Below, piece after piece: positions 51,662-61,219 of a stretch of 64,000 nt of DNA. Below the pieces are notes generated by a model. The model was not told the origin of the DNA, did not search any database, and was given only the letters and a program-made list of their open reading frames with translations. The position numbers were made by a program, and so were the translations under genes. Origin of the DNA: Limimaricola sp. (GTDB lineage Bacteria > Pseudomonadota > Alphaproteobacteria > Rhodobacterales > Rhodobacteraceae); NCBI RefSeq assembly GCF_016125575.1, contig NZ_WGLM01000007.1, forward strand, positions 1 through 64,000, read 5' to 3'. Every line of letters begins with the position of its first letter. The first letter of the stretch is position 1.

Positions 51662-52719
51662 TGACCGACGAAACCCGCCTGAGCGAGTTGCGCGCGAAAT
51701 TCGGCCGCGTGCCGCCCGCCCCCGATGAACCCTCGCCCAAGCCCCTGACCCTGCGCGAAAAACAGCCGCGGTTCGAGGGGCTGGTCAGTGGTCACCGCGC
51801 CTGTCAGGGCTGCGGCGAGGCGCTGGCCGCCCGGCTGGTGATGGAAAGCGCGGGCCCCGACGTGATGGTCGCCAATGCCACTGGCTGTCTGGAGGTCTTC
51901 ACCACCCCCTGGCCGCAATCAGCCTGGCACGTGCCGTGGATCCATTCGCTCTTCGAAAACGCGCCCGCCGTCGCCTCCGGCATGGAGGCCGCGATGAAGG
52001 CGCAGGGCAAGAAGACCAAGGTGTTGGCCTTCGGCGGCGATGGCGGCACCTATGACATCGGCTTTCAGGCGCTGTCAGGGATGCTGGAGCGCTATCACAA
52101 CATCCTTTACGTCTGCTACGACAACGAAGCCTACATGAATACCGGCATCCAGCGGTCCTCCTCGACACCGCATGCCGCGTCCACCACCACATCGCCCGCG
52201 GGCAAGGACCGGATGGGCAAGCGGCACCTGAAAAAGGACCTGCTGTCGATCATCGCGGCGCATCACGTGCCCTATGCCGCCTCGGCCTCGGTCGCCTTTC
52301 CGGCCGACCTGCAGCGCAAGGTGCGCTATGCGATGGGGATCGAGGGGCCGACCTTCATCGTCGTTCATTCGCCCTGCCCGCTGGGCTGGAAACACGCCAG
52401 CGCCCTGACCATCGAGGTGGCGCGCCGCGCGGTGGAATGCGGCCTTTTCCCGCTGGTCGAACTGGAACGCGGATCGCTCAGCAACGTCATGCCGATCCGC
52501 AGCCCCCGCCCGGTGCGCGACTATCTTGAGGTTCAGGGCCGCTTTGCCCACCTGATGAAGGACAAGGACCCCCGCGCCGAGAAGGAGCGCGACCACCTTC
52601 AGGCGCTGGCCGATTACAACATCGCCACGTTCGGCCTTGCCGGCGCGGCGCAGGATGCCAACGACACGGGCGGCGCGGCCGCCGTGGGCCGTGGCGGTCC
52701 GCTGGTGGGAGGGATGTAA
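51661..52719 (+). CDS. porB: 2-oxoacid:acceptor oxidoreductase beta subunit (PorB-like)
   Basis: A 352-residue thiamine-diphosphate-binding subunit. The Fe-S cysteines are in HRACQGCGEAL with further ones in ATGCLEVF and SPCPLGWK, and the cofactor motif is GDGGTYDIGFQALSGMLERYHNILYVCYDNEAYMN split over two strands. It forms the catalytic core with PorA. Its start shares a base with the porA stop. Confidence 0.88.
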   Translation: MTDETRLSELRAKFGRVPPAPDEPSPKPLTLREKQPRFEGLVSGHRACQGCGEALAARLVMESAGPDVMVANATGCLEVFTTPWPQSAWHVPWIHSLFENAPAVASGMEAAMKAQGKKTKVLAFGGDGGTYDIGFQALSGMLERYHNILYVCYDNEAYMNTGIQRSSSTPHAASTTTSPAGKDRMGKRHLKKDLLSIIAAHHVPYAASASVAFPADLQRKVRYAMGIEGPTFIVVHSPCPLGWKHASALTIEVARRAVECGLFPLVELERGSLSNVMPIRSPRPVRDYLEVQGRFAHLMKDKDPRAEKERDHLQALADYNIATFGLAGAAQDANDTGGAAAVGRGGPLVGGM

Positions 52720-52720
52720 G

Positions 52721-54412
52721 ATGGCCGTTCTGACACGCGGCGCCTACGCGCTGCCCGGCACCTCGCTGGATTTCAAGACCGGCAACTGGCGGTCCACCGA
52801 AGTGCCCGCGCATGTCCATGCCAAGGCGCCCTGCCACGGTGCCTGCCCGGCAGGCGAGGACCAGCAGGCCTGGTTCGGCCTGCTGCAGCAAAATAACCTT
52901 GAAGGCGCGTGGCGCGAACTGGTCAGCGCCAACCCGCTGCCCGCGATCACCGGCCGCGTCTGCCCACATCCCTGCGAAACCGCCTGCAACCGGGTGACAC
53001 TGGACGGGGCGCTGGCGATCCACAACGTCGAACGCTGGCTGGGCGACCGGGCGATCGAACATGGCTGGGCCTATCCCGCGGCCGCCCCCGCCGCCGATGC
53101 GCCGGTCGTTGCCATCGTCGGCGCGGGGCCCGCGGGCCTGTCGGCGGCGTGGCATTGCGTGCGCCTTGGCCTGCGCGCCGAGATCTTCGAGGCGTTGCCC
53201 GAGGCTGGTGGCCTGCTGCGCTCGGGCATTCCGCCGACACGGCTGCCCCGCGACGTGATCGACGCCGAAATCGAGCGGCTTCTGGCGGTGCCCGGCATCA
53301 CGCTGAACCTGCGCGCGCGGCTGGGCCGCGATGTCACGCTCGATGGGCTGCGGCGCAGCCATGCCGCGGTGCTGCTTGGCCCCGGCTGCCAGGAGGGCAA
53401 GGACTGGTCGGTGCAGGGCGCGGTGCCGGTGGACCTGCACGAGGGGTTGGCGCTGCTGCGCGAATTCATGGACGTGGGCGCCTTCCCGCCCGGCGACCGG
53501 GTGATCGTGCATGGCGGCGGCAATACCGCGATGGACCTCTGCCGGATGCTGAAACGGGCGGGCGCGGGCCATGTTACGCTGGTCACCGCCTCGGGCCTGC
53601 CCGGCCCCGAGACCGACCCCGGCGACGTGATCAACGTCGTCCCGCGCGAGCTGGAAGAGGCGCTGGAGGAAGGTGTCGAGATCATCGCGCACGCCACCAT
53701 CAACCGGCTGATCATGAAGGGCAGCAAGGTGACCGGCGTCGAGGTGGTCAGCCTGCGCAAGCTGAAGGGGGCCGACGGGCGCACCAAGCGTGTCAGCTTC
53801 GAGGGGACCGAGCGGGTTCTGCCGGTGGACCTTGTCGTGCCTTGCGTGGGCGAGCGGGTATCGCCCGAGGGGCTGGAGGGGCTGTTGCGGGGCGGCTATC
53901 TGCGGTCGGTCGATGCCTGGGGGCGGCTCGCGGCGGACGGCGTGATTGCCATGGGCGACGCGCGCGGCGACCGCGGCACCGTGGCCGAGGCGATTGGCGA
54001 CGGGCGGCGCGCGGCACTGGCCGCGGCGGCCCTTGTGGCCGGTGCGCCCGAACCGCAGGAGGATGCGCGCGAGGTGCTGCAGGCCAATGCGCTCAACACC
54101 CGCTATTACCCGCCCCGCGCACGCAGCGCCGCACCCAAGCTGCCGGTCGAGGCGCGCACCTTCGAGGCCGAGATCGAGGGCTGCATTGGGTCTGACGCGG
54201 CGTTGGCCGAAGCGGCGCGCTGCCTCTCCTGCGGCAACTGTCTGGCCTGCGACAATTGCTGGACCTTCTGCCCCGACAACGCGGTGATCAAGACGGTGGA
54301 ACTGGCGCGCGACGGCTCGCACTACGTCTTCGATCTCGACTATTGCAAGGGATGCGGCCTTTGTGCCGCGGAATGCCCGACCGGATACATCCAGATGGTC
54401 GCCGAAGCCTGA
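52721..54412 (+). CDS. GltD-like NAD(P)H/FAD oxidoreductase fused to a 2x[4Fe-4S] ferredoxin (PorD-like)
   Basis: A 563-residue fusion. Residues 35-90 hold GltD-type cysteines (CHGACPAGED, RVCPHPCETACN). The FAD site is VAIVGAGPAGLSAAW and the NAD(P)H site VIVHGGGNTAMDLC. The last 65 residues are a ferredoxin with CLSCGNCLACDNCWTFCP and CKGCGLCAAECP. The ferredoxin part takes the place of a separate PorD subunit, and the flavin part could connect the enzyme directly to NAD(P)H. It is last in the por operon. Confidence 0.88.
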   Translation: MAVLTRGAYALPGTSLDFKTGNWRSTEVPAHVHAKAPCHGACPAGEDQQAWFGLLQQNNLEGAWRELVSANPLPAITGRVCPHPCETACNRVTLDGALAIHNVERWLGDRAIEHGWAYPAAAPAADAPVVAIVGAGPAGLSAAWHCVRLGLRAEIFEALPEAGGLLRSGIPPTRLPRDVIDAEIERLLAVPGITLNLRARLGRDVTLDGLRRSHAAVLLGPGCQEGKDWSVQGAVPVDLHEGLALLREFMDVGAFPPGDRVIVHGGGNTAMDLCRMLKRAGAGHVTLVTASGLPGPETDPGDVINVVPRELEEALEEGVEIIAHATINRLIMKGSKVTGVEVVSLRKLKGADGRTKRVSFEGTERVLPVDLVVPCVGERVSPEGLEGLLRGGYLRSVDAWGRLAADGVIAMGDARGDRGTVAEAIGDGRRAALAAAALVAGAPEPQEDAREVLQANALNTRYYPPRARSAAPKLPVEARTFEAEIEGCIGSDAALAEAARCLSCGNCLACDNCWTFCPDNAVIKTVELARDGSHYVFDLDYCKGCGLCAAECPTGYIQMVAEA

Positions 54413-54579
54413 TCCGGCCCGGCGGCGAAGATTGTCTTTTTCTGCTTTGGCTGCCCGATCATTTCAAGATATTATCGGGACGAATTGTCATTTTCAAACA
54501 TCCTGCCCGTGACGGCCGTGCGCTGGCATCCGGCCCTCTCCCGCGCTCCCCGGCCCCCTGCGCGAAGCTTTTCCGCGCT

Positions 54580-54593
54580 TTGATCGGTGTCAA
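54580..54593 (+). promoter_or_regulatory. FNR-type box upstream of ppsA
   Basis: TTGAT-CGGT-GTCAA matches the FNR site with one asymmetric base. A -10-like CATCAT at 54616-54621 is at the class II distance; the ATG is at 54657. It suggests ppsA is controlled with the por operon. Confidence 0.55.
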
Positions 54594-54656
54594 TTCGCCG
54601 GCCCGGCACCCGGTGCATCATCCCCGCGACGGCAATTTCAGTTTAGCGAGGATCCG

Positions 54657-57047
54657 ATGTCGAAAAATACCGTGAACGTGATGTGGTTCGAAACGCTCGC
54701 CCGCAAGGACGTGGCGCTGGTGGGGGGCAAGAACAGCTCGTTGGGCGAGATGGTCCAGCAACTGGGGGCCAAGGGCATCCGCGTGCCCGACGGCTTTGCC
54801 ACCACCGCCGATGCCTACCGTGCCTATGTGACCTACAACAAGCTCGATGAACGGATCGAGGACGCGATCGGGCGCTGGCAGGATCACAAGATCAGCCTGC
54901 ATGAAGCTGGCAACGAGGTCCGCAAGATGATGCTCGAGGGCGACTGGCCCGCCGACATCGAGGCCGATATCCTTGAAAGCTACCGCGAATTGTCGCGCCG
55001 CGCGGGTACCACCGACATGCCCGTCGCCGTGCGGTCTTCGGCCACCGCCGAAGATCTGCCCGATGCAAGCTTTGCGGGCCAACAGGAAACCTACCTTAAC
55101 GTCCGTGGGGAAAAGGCGGTGCTGGCGGCCTGTCGGCGCTGTTTCGCCTCGCTCTTCACCGACCGGGCGATCACCTATCGCCAGATGAAGGGCTTTGGTC
55201 ACGAGAAGGTCGCACTGTCGATCGGGGTGCAGCGGATGGTGCGGGCCGATACCGGCGGGTCGGGCGTGATGTTCTCGATCGACACCGAATCGGGCTTTGA
55301 CAAGGTCGCGCTGATCACCGCCGCCTGGGGTCTGGGCGAAAATGTGGTGCAGGGCGCGGTCAACCCGGATGAATACGAGGTGTATAAACCGCTTCTGGGC
55401 AAACCCGGCCTGAAACCCATCGTGGAAAAGAAGCTGGGCGCGAAAGAGAAGAAGATGATCTACGCCGGCCAGCAGGGCGGCGATACCAAGAACGTGCCGA
55501 CCTCGAAGGCCGAGCGCGCCGCCTGGGTGCTGAATGACGACGAGATCATGGAACTGGCCCGCATGGCCGTGACCATCGAGGACCATTACGGCCAGCCGAT
55601 GGACATGGAATGGGCCCGCGACGGCGAAACCCGCGAGTTGTTCATCGTGCAGGCCCGTCCTGAAACGGTACAATCACGGGCGGATGCGGGCGCGATCAAG
55701 TCCTACACCGTCAAGGCCGCCGGCAAGGTGCTGGTCACCGGCCTGTCGGTGGGCGCGGCAGTGGCGACCGGACGGGTCAGCATCATTGAAAACGCAAAGG
55801 ATATCGACAAGTTCGTCGATGGGTCGATCCTTGTGACCTCCACCACCGATCCCGACTGGGTGCCGATCATGAAGCGCGCCAGCGCCATCGTGACCGACCA
55901 CGGCGGGCGCACCAGCCATGCCGCCATCGTCAGCCGCGAACTGGGCCTGCCTGCGATCGTCGGCACCGGCAACGCCACCCATATGCTGCATGACGAGCAG
56001 GAGGTCACGGTCAACTGCGCCGGCGGCGACGAGGGCGTGGTGAACGAAGGTATCGCGGCATTCGAGGTTGAGGTGCTGCGCGTCGATGACGTGCCGAAGA
56101 CCAAGACCGGCATCATGCTGAACATGGCCAACCCCTCGGCCGCGTTCCGCTGGTGGCGGCTGCCTGCCGATGGCGTGGGGCTGGCGCGGATGGAATTCGT
56201 GATCAACAACGCGCTGAAGGTCCACCCGATGGCGCTGGTCCATTTCGACACGCTGAAGGACGAGGCCGCCAAGGCCGAGATTGCCGAGCTGACCAAGGGC
56301 TTTGCCGATAAGACCGAGTTCTTCATTGACGGCCTGGCCCGCGGCCTCAGCCAGATCGCCGCGGTGGTCTATCCCAAGCCGGTGATCGTGCGGATGTCGG
56401 ACTTCAAGACCAACGAATATGCCGAGCTTCTGGGCGGCCGCGAATTCGAGCCCAAGGAAGAAAACCCGATGATCGGCTTCCGCGGCGCGTCCCGCTACTA
56501 CGCCCCGGCCTATCGCGCGGGTTTCGCGCTGGAATGCAAGGCGATCAAGCGGTTGCGCACCGAGATGGGGTTCGACAACGTCGTTGTCATGATCCCCTTC
56601 TGCCGCAGCCCCGACGAGGCCGACAAGGTGCTGGAAGTGATGAAGGAAAACGGGCTGGAGCGCGGCAAGGACGGCCTGCAGGTCTACGTGATGGGCGAAA
56701 TCCCGGCCAACGTGATCCTGGCCGAGGAGTTTGCCAAACGGTTCGACGGCTTCTCGATCGGGTCCAACGACCTGACGCAGCTGACGCTGGGGGTCGACCG
56801 CGACTCGGGCGAGTTGGCGGGGCTTTTCGAGGAATCGAACCCCGCCGTGCTGTGGATGATCGAAAGCCTGATCGCGCGGGCACACAAGGCCGGCGCCAAG
56901 GTCGGCCTTTGCGGACAGGCACCCAGCAACGACCCGGCCTTTGCCCGCCTGCTGGTCGAGGCGGGGATCGACACGATCTCGGTCACGCCCGACAGCTTCG
57001 TCGCGGTCAAGCGCCACGTCGCGGCGGCCGAGGCTGGCAAAGGCTGA
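54657..57047 (+). CDS. ppsA: Phosphoenolpyruvate synthase
   Basis: A 796-residue enzyme of the usual PpsA length. The N-terminal ATP-grasp starts MWFETLARKDVALVGGKNSSLGEM. The swivelling phosphohistidine domain has TDHGGRTSHAAIVSRELGLPAIVG, and the C-terminal barrel ends with the catalytic Cys in GLCGQAPSNDPAFARLLVEAGI. It makes PEP from pyruvate and ATP. Directly downstream of the por genes and behind an FNR box, it probably serves pyruvate made by them. GAGG lies six bases before the ATG. Confidence 0.94.
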   Translation: MSKNTVNVMWFETLARKDVALVGGKNSSLGEMVQQLGAKGIRVPDGFATTADAYRAYVTYNKLDERIEDAIGRWQDHKISLHEAGNEVRKMMLEGDWPADIEADILESYRELSRRAGTTDMPVAVRSSATAEDLPDASFAGQQETYLNVRGEKAVLAACRRCFASLFTDRAITYRQMKGFGHEKVALSIGVQRMVRADTGGSGVMFSIDTESGFDKVALITAAWGLGENVVQGAVNPDEYEVYKPLLGKPGLKPIVEKKLGAKEKKMIYAGQQGGDTKNVPTSKAERAAWVLNDDEIMELARMAVTIEDHYGQPMDMEWARDGETRELFIVQARPETVQSRADAGAIKSYTVKAAGKVLVTGLSVGAAVATGRVSIIENAKDIDKFVDGSILVTSTTDPDWVPIMKRASAIVTDHGGRTSHAAIVSRELGLPAIVGTGNATHMLHDEQEVTVNCAGGDEGVVNEGIAAFEVEVLRVDDVPKTKTGIMLNMANPSAAFRWWRLPADGVGLARMEFVINNALKVHPMALVHFDTLKDEAAKAEIAELTKGFADKTEFFIDGLARGLSQIAAVVYPKPVIVRMSDFKTNEYAELLGGREFEPKEENPMIGFRGASRYYAPAYRAGFALECKAIKRLRTEMGFDNVVVMIPFCRSPDEADKVLEVMKENGLERGKDGLQVYVMGEIPANVILAEEFAKRFDGFSIGSNDLTQLTLGVDRDSGELAGLFEESNPAVLWMIESLIARAHKAGAKVGLCGQAPSNDPAFARLLVEAGIDTISVTPDSFVAVKRHVAAAEAGKG

Positions 57048-57056
57048 AGCACCTCC

Positions 57057-57097
57057 GGCCGGGCGCACTGGTCAGCCGCGCCCGGCCCGCTATGTTT
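57057..57097 (+). terminator. Probable rho-independent terminator after ppsA
   Basis: GGCCGGGCGC (57057-57066) and GCGCCCGGCC (57078-57087) form a perfect ten-base stem with an 11-base loop, followed by CGCTATGTTTT. The T run is short. Confidence 0.6.
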
Positions 57098-57128
57098 TCC
57101 CGCAACCGACAAGGCGGGAGGCATGACG

Positions 57129-57785
57129 ATGGACAGGATCACCCGGCGCAAGGCGCTGATGGGCGGAGCGGGGCTGGCGGCACTTGGTGCGCTCGGCGCC
57201 CGTGCGGCGCGCGCCGATGACATGCCGCCCGGCTTTCGCCGCGTCGCCACGCAATACATCGCCTCGCTGGCGGGCGACAACGAGGCGTCGGGCGGCGGGG
57301 CACAGACTTGGGGCCTCTGGCGCCAAGACCCCGGCCCCCGCGGCGTCTGGCTGCGCCTTTTCCCCGCAGTGCAGGCTGCAGGTGGGCTGACTCTGGCCGG
57401 CTGGCGGTTCGAAGCGAAGGACTGGTGGATGGAGGAACACGGGCTGATCATGGAAAGCCCCGAGTTTCCGTTGCCGCCGGGCCGCTACCTCGTGACCGGC
57501 GGGCGCGAAGCAACGACGGTGCTGACCGTCGCGCCCCCCGACGCCAATGGCGATCAGCACTGGGATTTGGCCAATGGCGTCACCATTGGCGAGGTCACCC
57601 ACCTCGCCTGCCGCTCGGCCCGCTACACGCCAGAGACGGCCGACGGCACCTGTTCACCCGCGCAGGCCAACAAGGCAGCCTTCCCGGTGATGCCCGGCGG
57701 GACGATGCCCTCCGTGCCGGGCTGCACCAAGCGCGACTATGCCGTGCTTTTCGTCATCGGGGTCGAGGACAGCGCGGCGAGCTGA
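57129..57785 (+). CDS. Tat-exported protein of unknown function
   Basis: A 218-residue protein. The N-terminus ITRRKALMGGAGLAALGALGARAARA is a twin-arginine signal with cleavage near residue 28. The mature part has HWDLANGVTIGEVTHLACRSARY and a late Cys pair, and no family I recognise. ATG 57129 is eight bases after GGGAGG; ATG 57123 is possible. It follows the ppsA terminator and is convergent with emrB. Confidence 0.6.
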   Translation: MDRITRRKALMGGAGLAALGALGARAARADDMPPGFRRVATQYIASLAGDNEASGGGAQTWGLWRQDPGPRGVWLRLFPAVQAAGGLTLAGWRFEAKDWWMEEHGLIMESPEFPLPPGRYLVTGGREATTVLTVAPPDANGDQHWDLANGVTIGEVTHLACRSARYTPETADGTCSPAQANKAAFPVMPGGTMPSVPGCTKRDYAVLFVIGVEDSAAS

Positions 57786-59375
57786 TCACTCCATCGCTGC
57801 CGCGGCCGCCCCGTGCCCGCCGCCCGCCGGCTGGGCCTTGGGCTTGCGCAGCATCGCCGCCAGCGGAATCGCGGCCAGCGTGACCATCATCATCAGCCAG
57901 AAATCGTCGATATAGGAAATCATCAGAGATTGCTGGTTCACCAGCCCGTCAAAGACCTTGAGAAAGGTGGGCGAGGTCGCCAGCTGCGCCACGGGCACAT
58001 GCGCGGTCGCGGGGTTCTGCGCGGCAAAGCTTGATGTCAGCGACAGGAGCTGACCGTTCGTGGCCGTTATCGACTGCGACAGTTCGGAATGGTTCACTTG
58101 GATATTCCGCGTCAGCACGACCGTCACGACAGAAATGCCGATGGACGAGCCGATGTTGCGCACAAGGCTGAACAGGCTGGTCGCATCAGCCCGGTATTTC
58201 GGGTCGAGCGTGGCGAAGGCCACGGTTGAAAGGGGCACGAAGACAAGGCCAAGGCCCAGCCCCTGCACGATGCCCGAAGTGATGATCAGCTGCGAATCCA
58301 TCTGCGGCGTGAACCCGGTCATCGCGTAAAGCGAGGCCGCGGTGACCAGCAGGCCGGCAATGACGAGGATGCGCGCATCCACCTTCCGCACCAGACGGCC
58401 GACGATGATCATCGAGATCATCGTCCCCACCCCGCGCGGTGCCATCACGAGACCTGTCGAAATTGTCGAATAGCCGAAGAGCTGCGCCAGCATCGGCGGC
58501 AGCAAGGCAAGGCTCGACAACAGGATGATCCCGATCACGAAGATGAAGATCAGTCCGGTGACGAAATTGCGGTCGGTGAAGATGTGCGGGTCGATGAAGG
58601 GCGAATCCCACGACGTGAGGATATGGACGACGAACACCCAGAAGCCGGTTACCGACAATGCCAGTTCAAGCCAGATTTCCAGCGAAGAGAACCAGTCGAC
58701 CGAACCACCCCGGTCAAGCAGCAATTGCAGCGCGCCTACGCCAAGCGACAGCATGGCAAAACCGAAGAAATCGAACCCTCGCAACCGTTTGGCCGCCGCC
58801 GGCAGGTAGGCCGTGCAGCCCAGCGTTGCGATGATACCCACCGGCAGGTTGATGAAGAAAACCCAGCGCCAGTTGAAGCTTTCGGTCAGCCAGCCGCCCA
58901 GTGTCGGCCCGATGATCGGGCCCACCATGATGCCCGCGCCCCACATCGCCATTGCCTGCCCGTATTTCTCGGGCGGGTTGATGTCGAGCAGGAAGGTCTG
59001 GCTCAGCGGCACGATCGCCGCGCCGAACAGGCCCTGCAGCAGCCGGAACGTCACCATTGACCCCAGCGACCATGACACGCCGCAGGCCATCGAGGTGGCC
59101 ACGAAGCCGACGATGCAGGCGATGAACACCTGCTTGCGCCCGAACCTGTCCGAGATCCAGCCCGTGACCGGCGTCATGATCGCCGCGGCCACGATATAGG
59201 ACGTCAAGACCCAAGTGATCGTATCCTCGCTCGCGCCAAGGTCGCCCGTCATCGAGGGCAGCGCGACGTTGGCAATGGTGGTGTCCAGCACCTGCATGAT
59301 CGTCGCCGCCATGATCGACAGCGTGATCAGGCCACGGTGCGGCACTTCCAGAGTGGCACGTCCGACATCACTCAT
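57786..59375 (-). CDS. emrB: EmrB/QacA-type MFS drug efflux transporter (DHA2)
   Basis: A 529-residue, 14-helix transporter. Motif C-like segment VLDTTIANVALPSMTGDLGAS, motif A WISDRFGRKQVF, and LSQTFLLDINPPEKYGQAMAMWGAG are characteristic of DHA2 exporters. It pumps drugs or weak acids out with the EmrA adaptor, encoded ten bases upstream. The N-terminal extension is short. Confidence 0.92.
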   Translation of the reverse strand: MSDVGRATLEVPHRGLITLSIMAATIMQVLDTTIANVALPSMTGDLGASEDTITWVLTSYIVAAAIMTPVTGWISDRFGRKQVFIACIVGFVATSMACGVSWSLGSMVTFRLLQGLFGAAIVPLSQTFLLDINPPEKYGQAMAMWGAGIMVGPIIGPTLGGWLTESFNWRWVFFINLPVGIIATLGCTAYLPAAAKRLRGFDFFGFAMLSLGVGALQLLLDRGGSVDWFSSLEIWLELALSVTGFWVFVVHILTSWDSPFIDPHIFTDRNFVTGLIFIFVIGIILLSSLALLPPMLAQLFGYSTISTGLVMAPRGVGTMISMIIVGRLVRKVDARILVIAGLLVTAASLYAMTGFTPQMDSQLIITSGIVQGLGLGLVFVPLSTVAFATLDPKYRADATSLFSLVRNIGSSIGISVVTVVLTRNIQVNHSELSQSITATNGQLLSLTSSFAAQNPATAHVPVAQLATSPTFLKVFDGLVNQQSLMISYIDDFWLMMMVTLAAIPLAAMLRKPKAQPAGGGHGAAAAAME

Positions 59376-59385
59376 GATCCGCGCC

Positions 59386-60570
59386 TCAGCCCTTCGTAAA
59401 CGCGGCAGGAAGCAGGTCGGACAGGTGGCGGATCCGGCCGGTATCGACCGAAACCTTCGCGCTCATACCCGAACGCATCGCTGTGCCGGCGGGCACGTCA
59501 TCCAGCACGATGCGCACCGGAATGCGCTGGGTCACCTTCACCCAGTTGCCAGTCGCGTTCTGCGCCGGAAGAAGCGAGAATTCTGCGCCCGTGCCCGCGC
59601 CGATCGCGGCGACATGGCCGTGGAACACCTGACCGGGATAGATATCAAAGCTGACTTCGGCCGGCTGACCGACCGAGACATGACCCAGCTGTGTTTCCTT
59701 GAAATTCGCGTCGACCCACGAATCGCCGGTTTCGACGAGGGTAAAAACATCCGAGCCCGCGACCACGAACTGCCCCTTGCGGAAGGAGGCGGCCTGATAG
59801 ACGACGCCGTCCGCCGGGGCGGTCACGGTGGCAAGATCGAGGTTGTATTGCGCCTTGTCACGGGCCGAAAGCGCGGCCAGCACCGAGGGGTGATCGTCGG
59901 TCTTGATGTCGGCATTGCCGCCCAGCGCGGCCAGTGCGCTGTTGGCATTGGCCTGCGCCGTCACCAGCTGTTCCGAGGCGACCTGCGCCGCGTGCTGGGC
60001 ATCCTGAACGGCAGTGGCGGTGGCCACGCCCTTGTCCGCCAGCGCCTGCTGACGGGCCAGTTCGGATTTGTAATAGGCGGCCTGATCCTCGGCGACCTTC
60101 TCTTGCGCCTGCGCCACCACGTAGGCGGCGCGCATCTGCGCCACGCCTAGACGCGCGCTGGCCAGCGCCGCATCGGCCTGCGCAAGCGCGATCTTGTAGG
60201 GCGCGGGATCGACCTGAAACAGCACATCGCCTGCCTTGACCGGGTGATCGTCGCTGACATTGACGGCAACGACGCGGCCCGACACATCGGGCGCCACGGA
60301 CAGCAGCGCCTGGTGCAGGTTGGCGTTCTCAGTCGTCTCGTAGCGACCGCTGTTCAGCCAGTAGAATCCGCCGCCGGCAATCATCGCGGCGGGCACCAGC
60401 AGCATCAGGATGCTGCGGCGGCCACGGCCCTTGCGCGGGGTCGCGGCATGGGGGGCCGGCGCCGGCGCAGGCGCTGCGGCCTTTTCGGCCTCGGGCGCCG
60501 GGGCTTTCGCTTCGGCGGCGTCGGGCGTGGCTGTCTTGGCGTCGGTCTTCAGCGAAGTCACGGTGTTCAT
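59386..60570 (-). CDS. emrA: EmrA-type membrane fusion protein (HlyD family)
   Basis: A 394-residue adaptor. An Ala/Pro-rich cytoplasmic start is followed by a Lys/Arg cluster and one transmembrane helix (ILMLLVPAAMIAGGGFYWL). The HlyD halves are VAPDVSGRVVAVNVSDDHPVKAGDVLFQVD and LATVTAPADGVVYQAASF. It links EmrB to the outer membrane. Its start overlaps the marR stop. Confidence 0.92.
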   Translation of the reverse strand: MNTVTSLKTDAKTATPDAAEAKAPAPEAEKAAAPAPAPAPHAATPRKGRGRRSILMLLVPAAMIAGGGFYWLNSGRYETTENANLHQALLSVAPDVSGRVVAVNVSDDHPVKAGDVLFQVDPAPYKIALAQADAALASARLGVAQMRAAYVVAQAQEKVAEDQAAYYKSELARQQALADKGVATATAVQDAQHAAQVASEQLVTAQANANSALAALGGNADIKTDDHPSVLAALSARDKAQYNLDLATVTAPADGVVYQAASFRKGQFVVAGSDVFTLVETGDSWVDANFKETQLGHVSVGQPAEVSFDIYPGQVFHGHVAAIGAGTGAEFSLLPAQNATGNWVKVTQRIPVRIVLDDVPAGTAMRSGMSAKVSVDTGRIRHLSDLLPAAFTKG

Positions 60571-61040
60571 TCAGAATTCCCTGCGTTCATCGGTGCCGCG
60601 GCAGCCGCGGCGGAAAGGTTTTCGAGGACAAGGTCCAGCCCCGCGACAAGGCGACGCCGGTCTTCAAGCGAAAGACCCGCCATCGCTTCGTCATAGACCG
60701 TTGTCGCCACCGACTTGATGTCGGCAAAGGCGGCCTCGGTCTTGGCGGTCGGCACGACAAGGCGGATGCGCTTGTCCAGCGGATCGGCCTCTCGCGTCAC
60801 CCAGCCGGCCTCTTCCATCCGGTTGACGAGGCGCGAGACGCTGATCGGCTCGACCTCCATCAACTCGGCAAGGCGCGCCTGTGTCGCCCTGCCCTCGCGC
60901 GTCAGCCGCACCAACAGGCGCCACTGGGCCGAAGACAGGCCAAGCGCGCGGCCATGCACCTCGAACCGCTTACGCAACAGACGCGCGCAGTCGTGGAGCA
61001 GCAGACCAAATCTCTCGAGGCCCTCGGTTTTCATAAGCAT
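60567..61040 (-). CDS. MarR family transcriptional regulator
   Basis: A 157-residue winged helix-turn-helix protein: LGLSSAQWRLLVRLTREGRATQARLAELMEVEPISVSRLVNRMEEAGWV, spanning helices and wing. It is first in an operon with emrA and emrB and should repress them. A palindrome that fits its operator lies directly upstream. Confidence 0.92.
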   Translation of the reverse strand: MLMKTEGLERFGLLLHDCARLLRKRFEVHGRALGLSSAQWRLLVRLTREGRATQARLAELMEVEPISVSRLVNRMEEAGWVTREADPLDKRIRLVVPTAKTEAAFADIKSVATTVYDEAMAGLSLEDRRRLVAGLDLVLENLSAAAAAAPMNAGNSE

Positions 61041-61061
61041 CGCATATAATAAGCATGCTTA
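61033..61061. promoter_or_regulatory. Palindromic MarR-type operator
   Basis: A perfect 12-base palindrome TAAGCATGCTTA (61050-61061) is accompanied by a second half-site ATAAGCAT (61033-61040) that overlaps the marR start codon. It is likely the autoregulatory site for the marR-emrA-emrB operon. Confidence 0.55.
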
Positions 61062-61219
61062 CGGCGGCAAGGGCCCGAATGCCGATGAATGACAGCCATG
61101 CAGCCGGTGCAACCCTCGGCAAGCACCACCCTGCGACGACCAACATCAAACCGATTTACCGTTTAACGCGGCGGGTTTACCATCCGTGGCGTTGGACCAC
61201 CGCCCCGGAACCGGCATCC

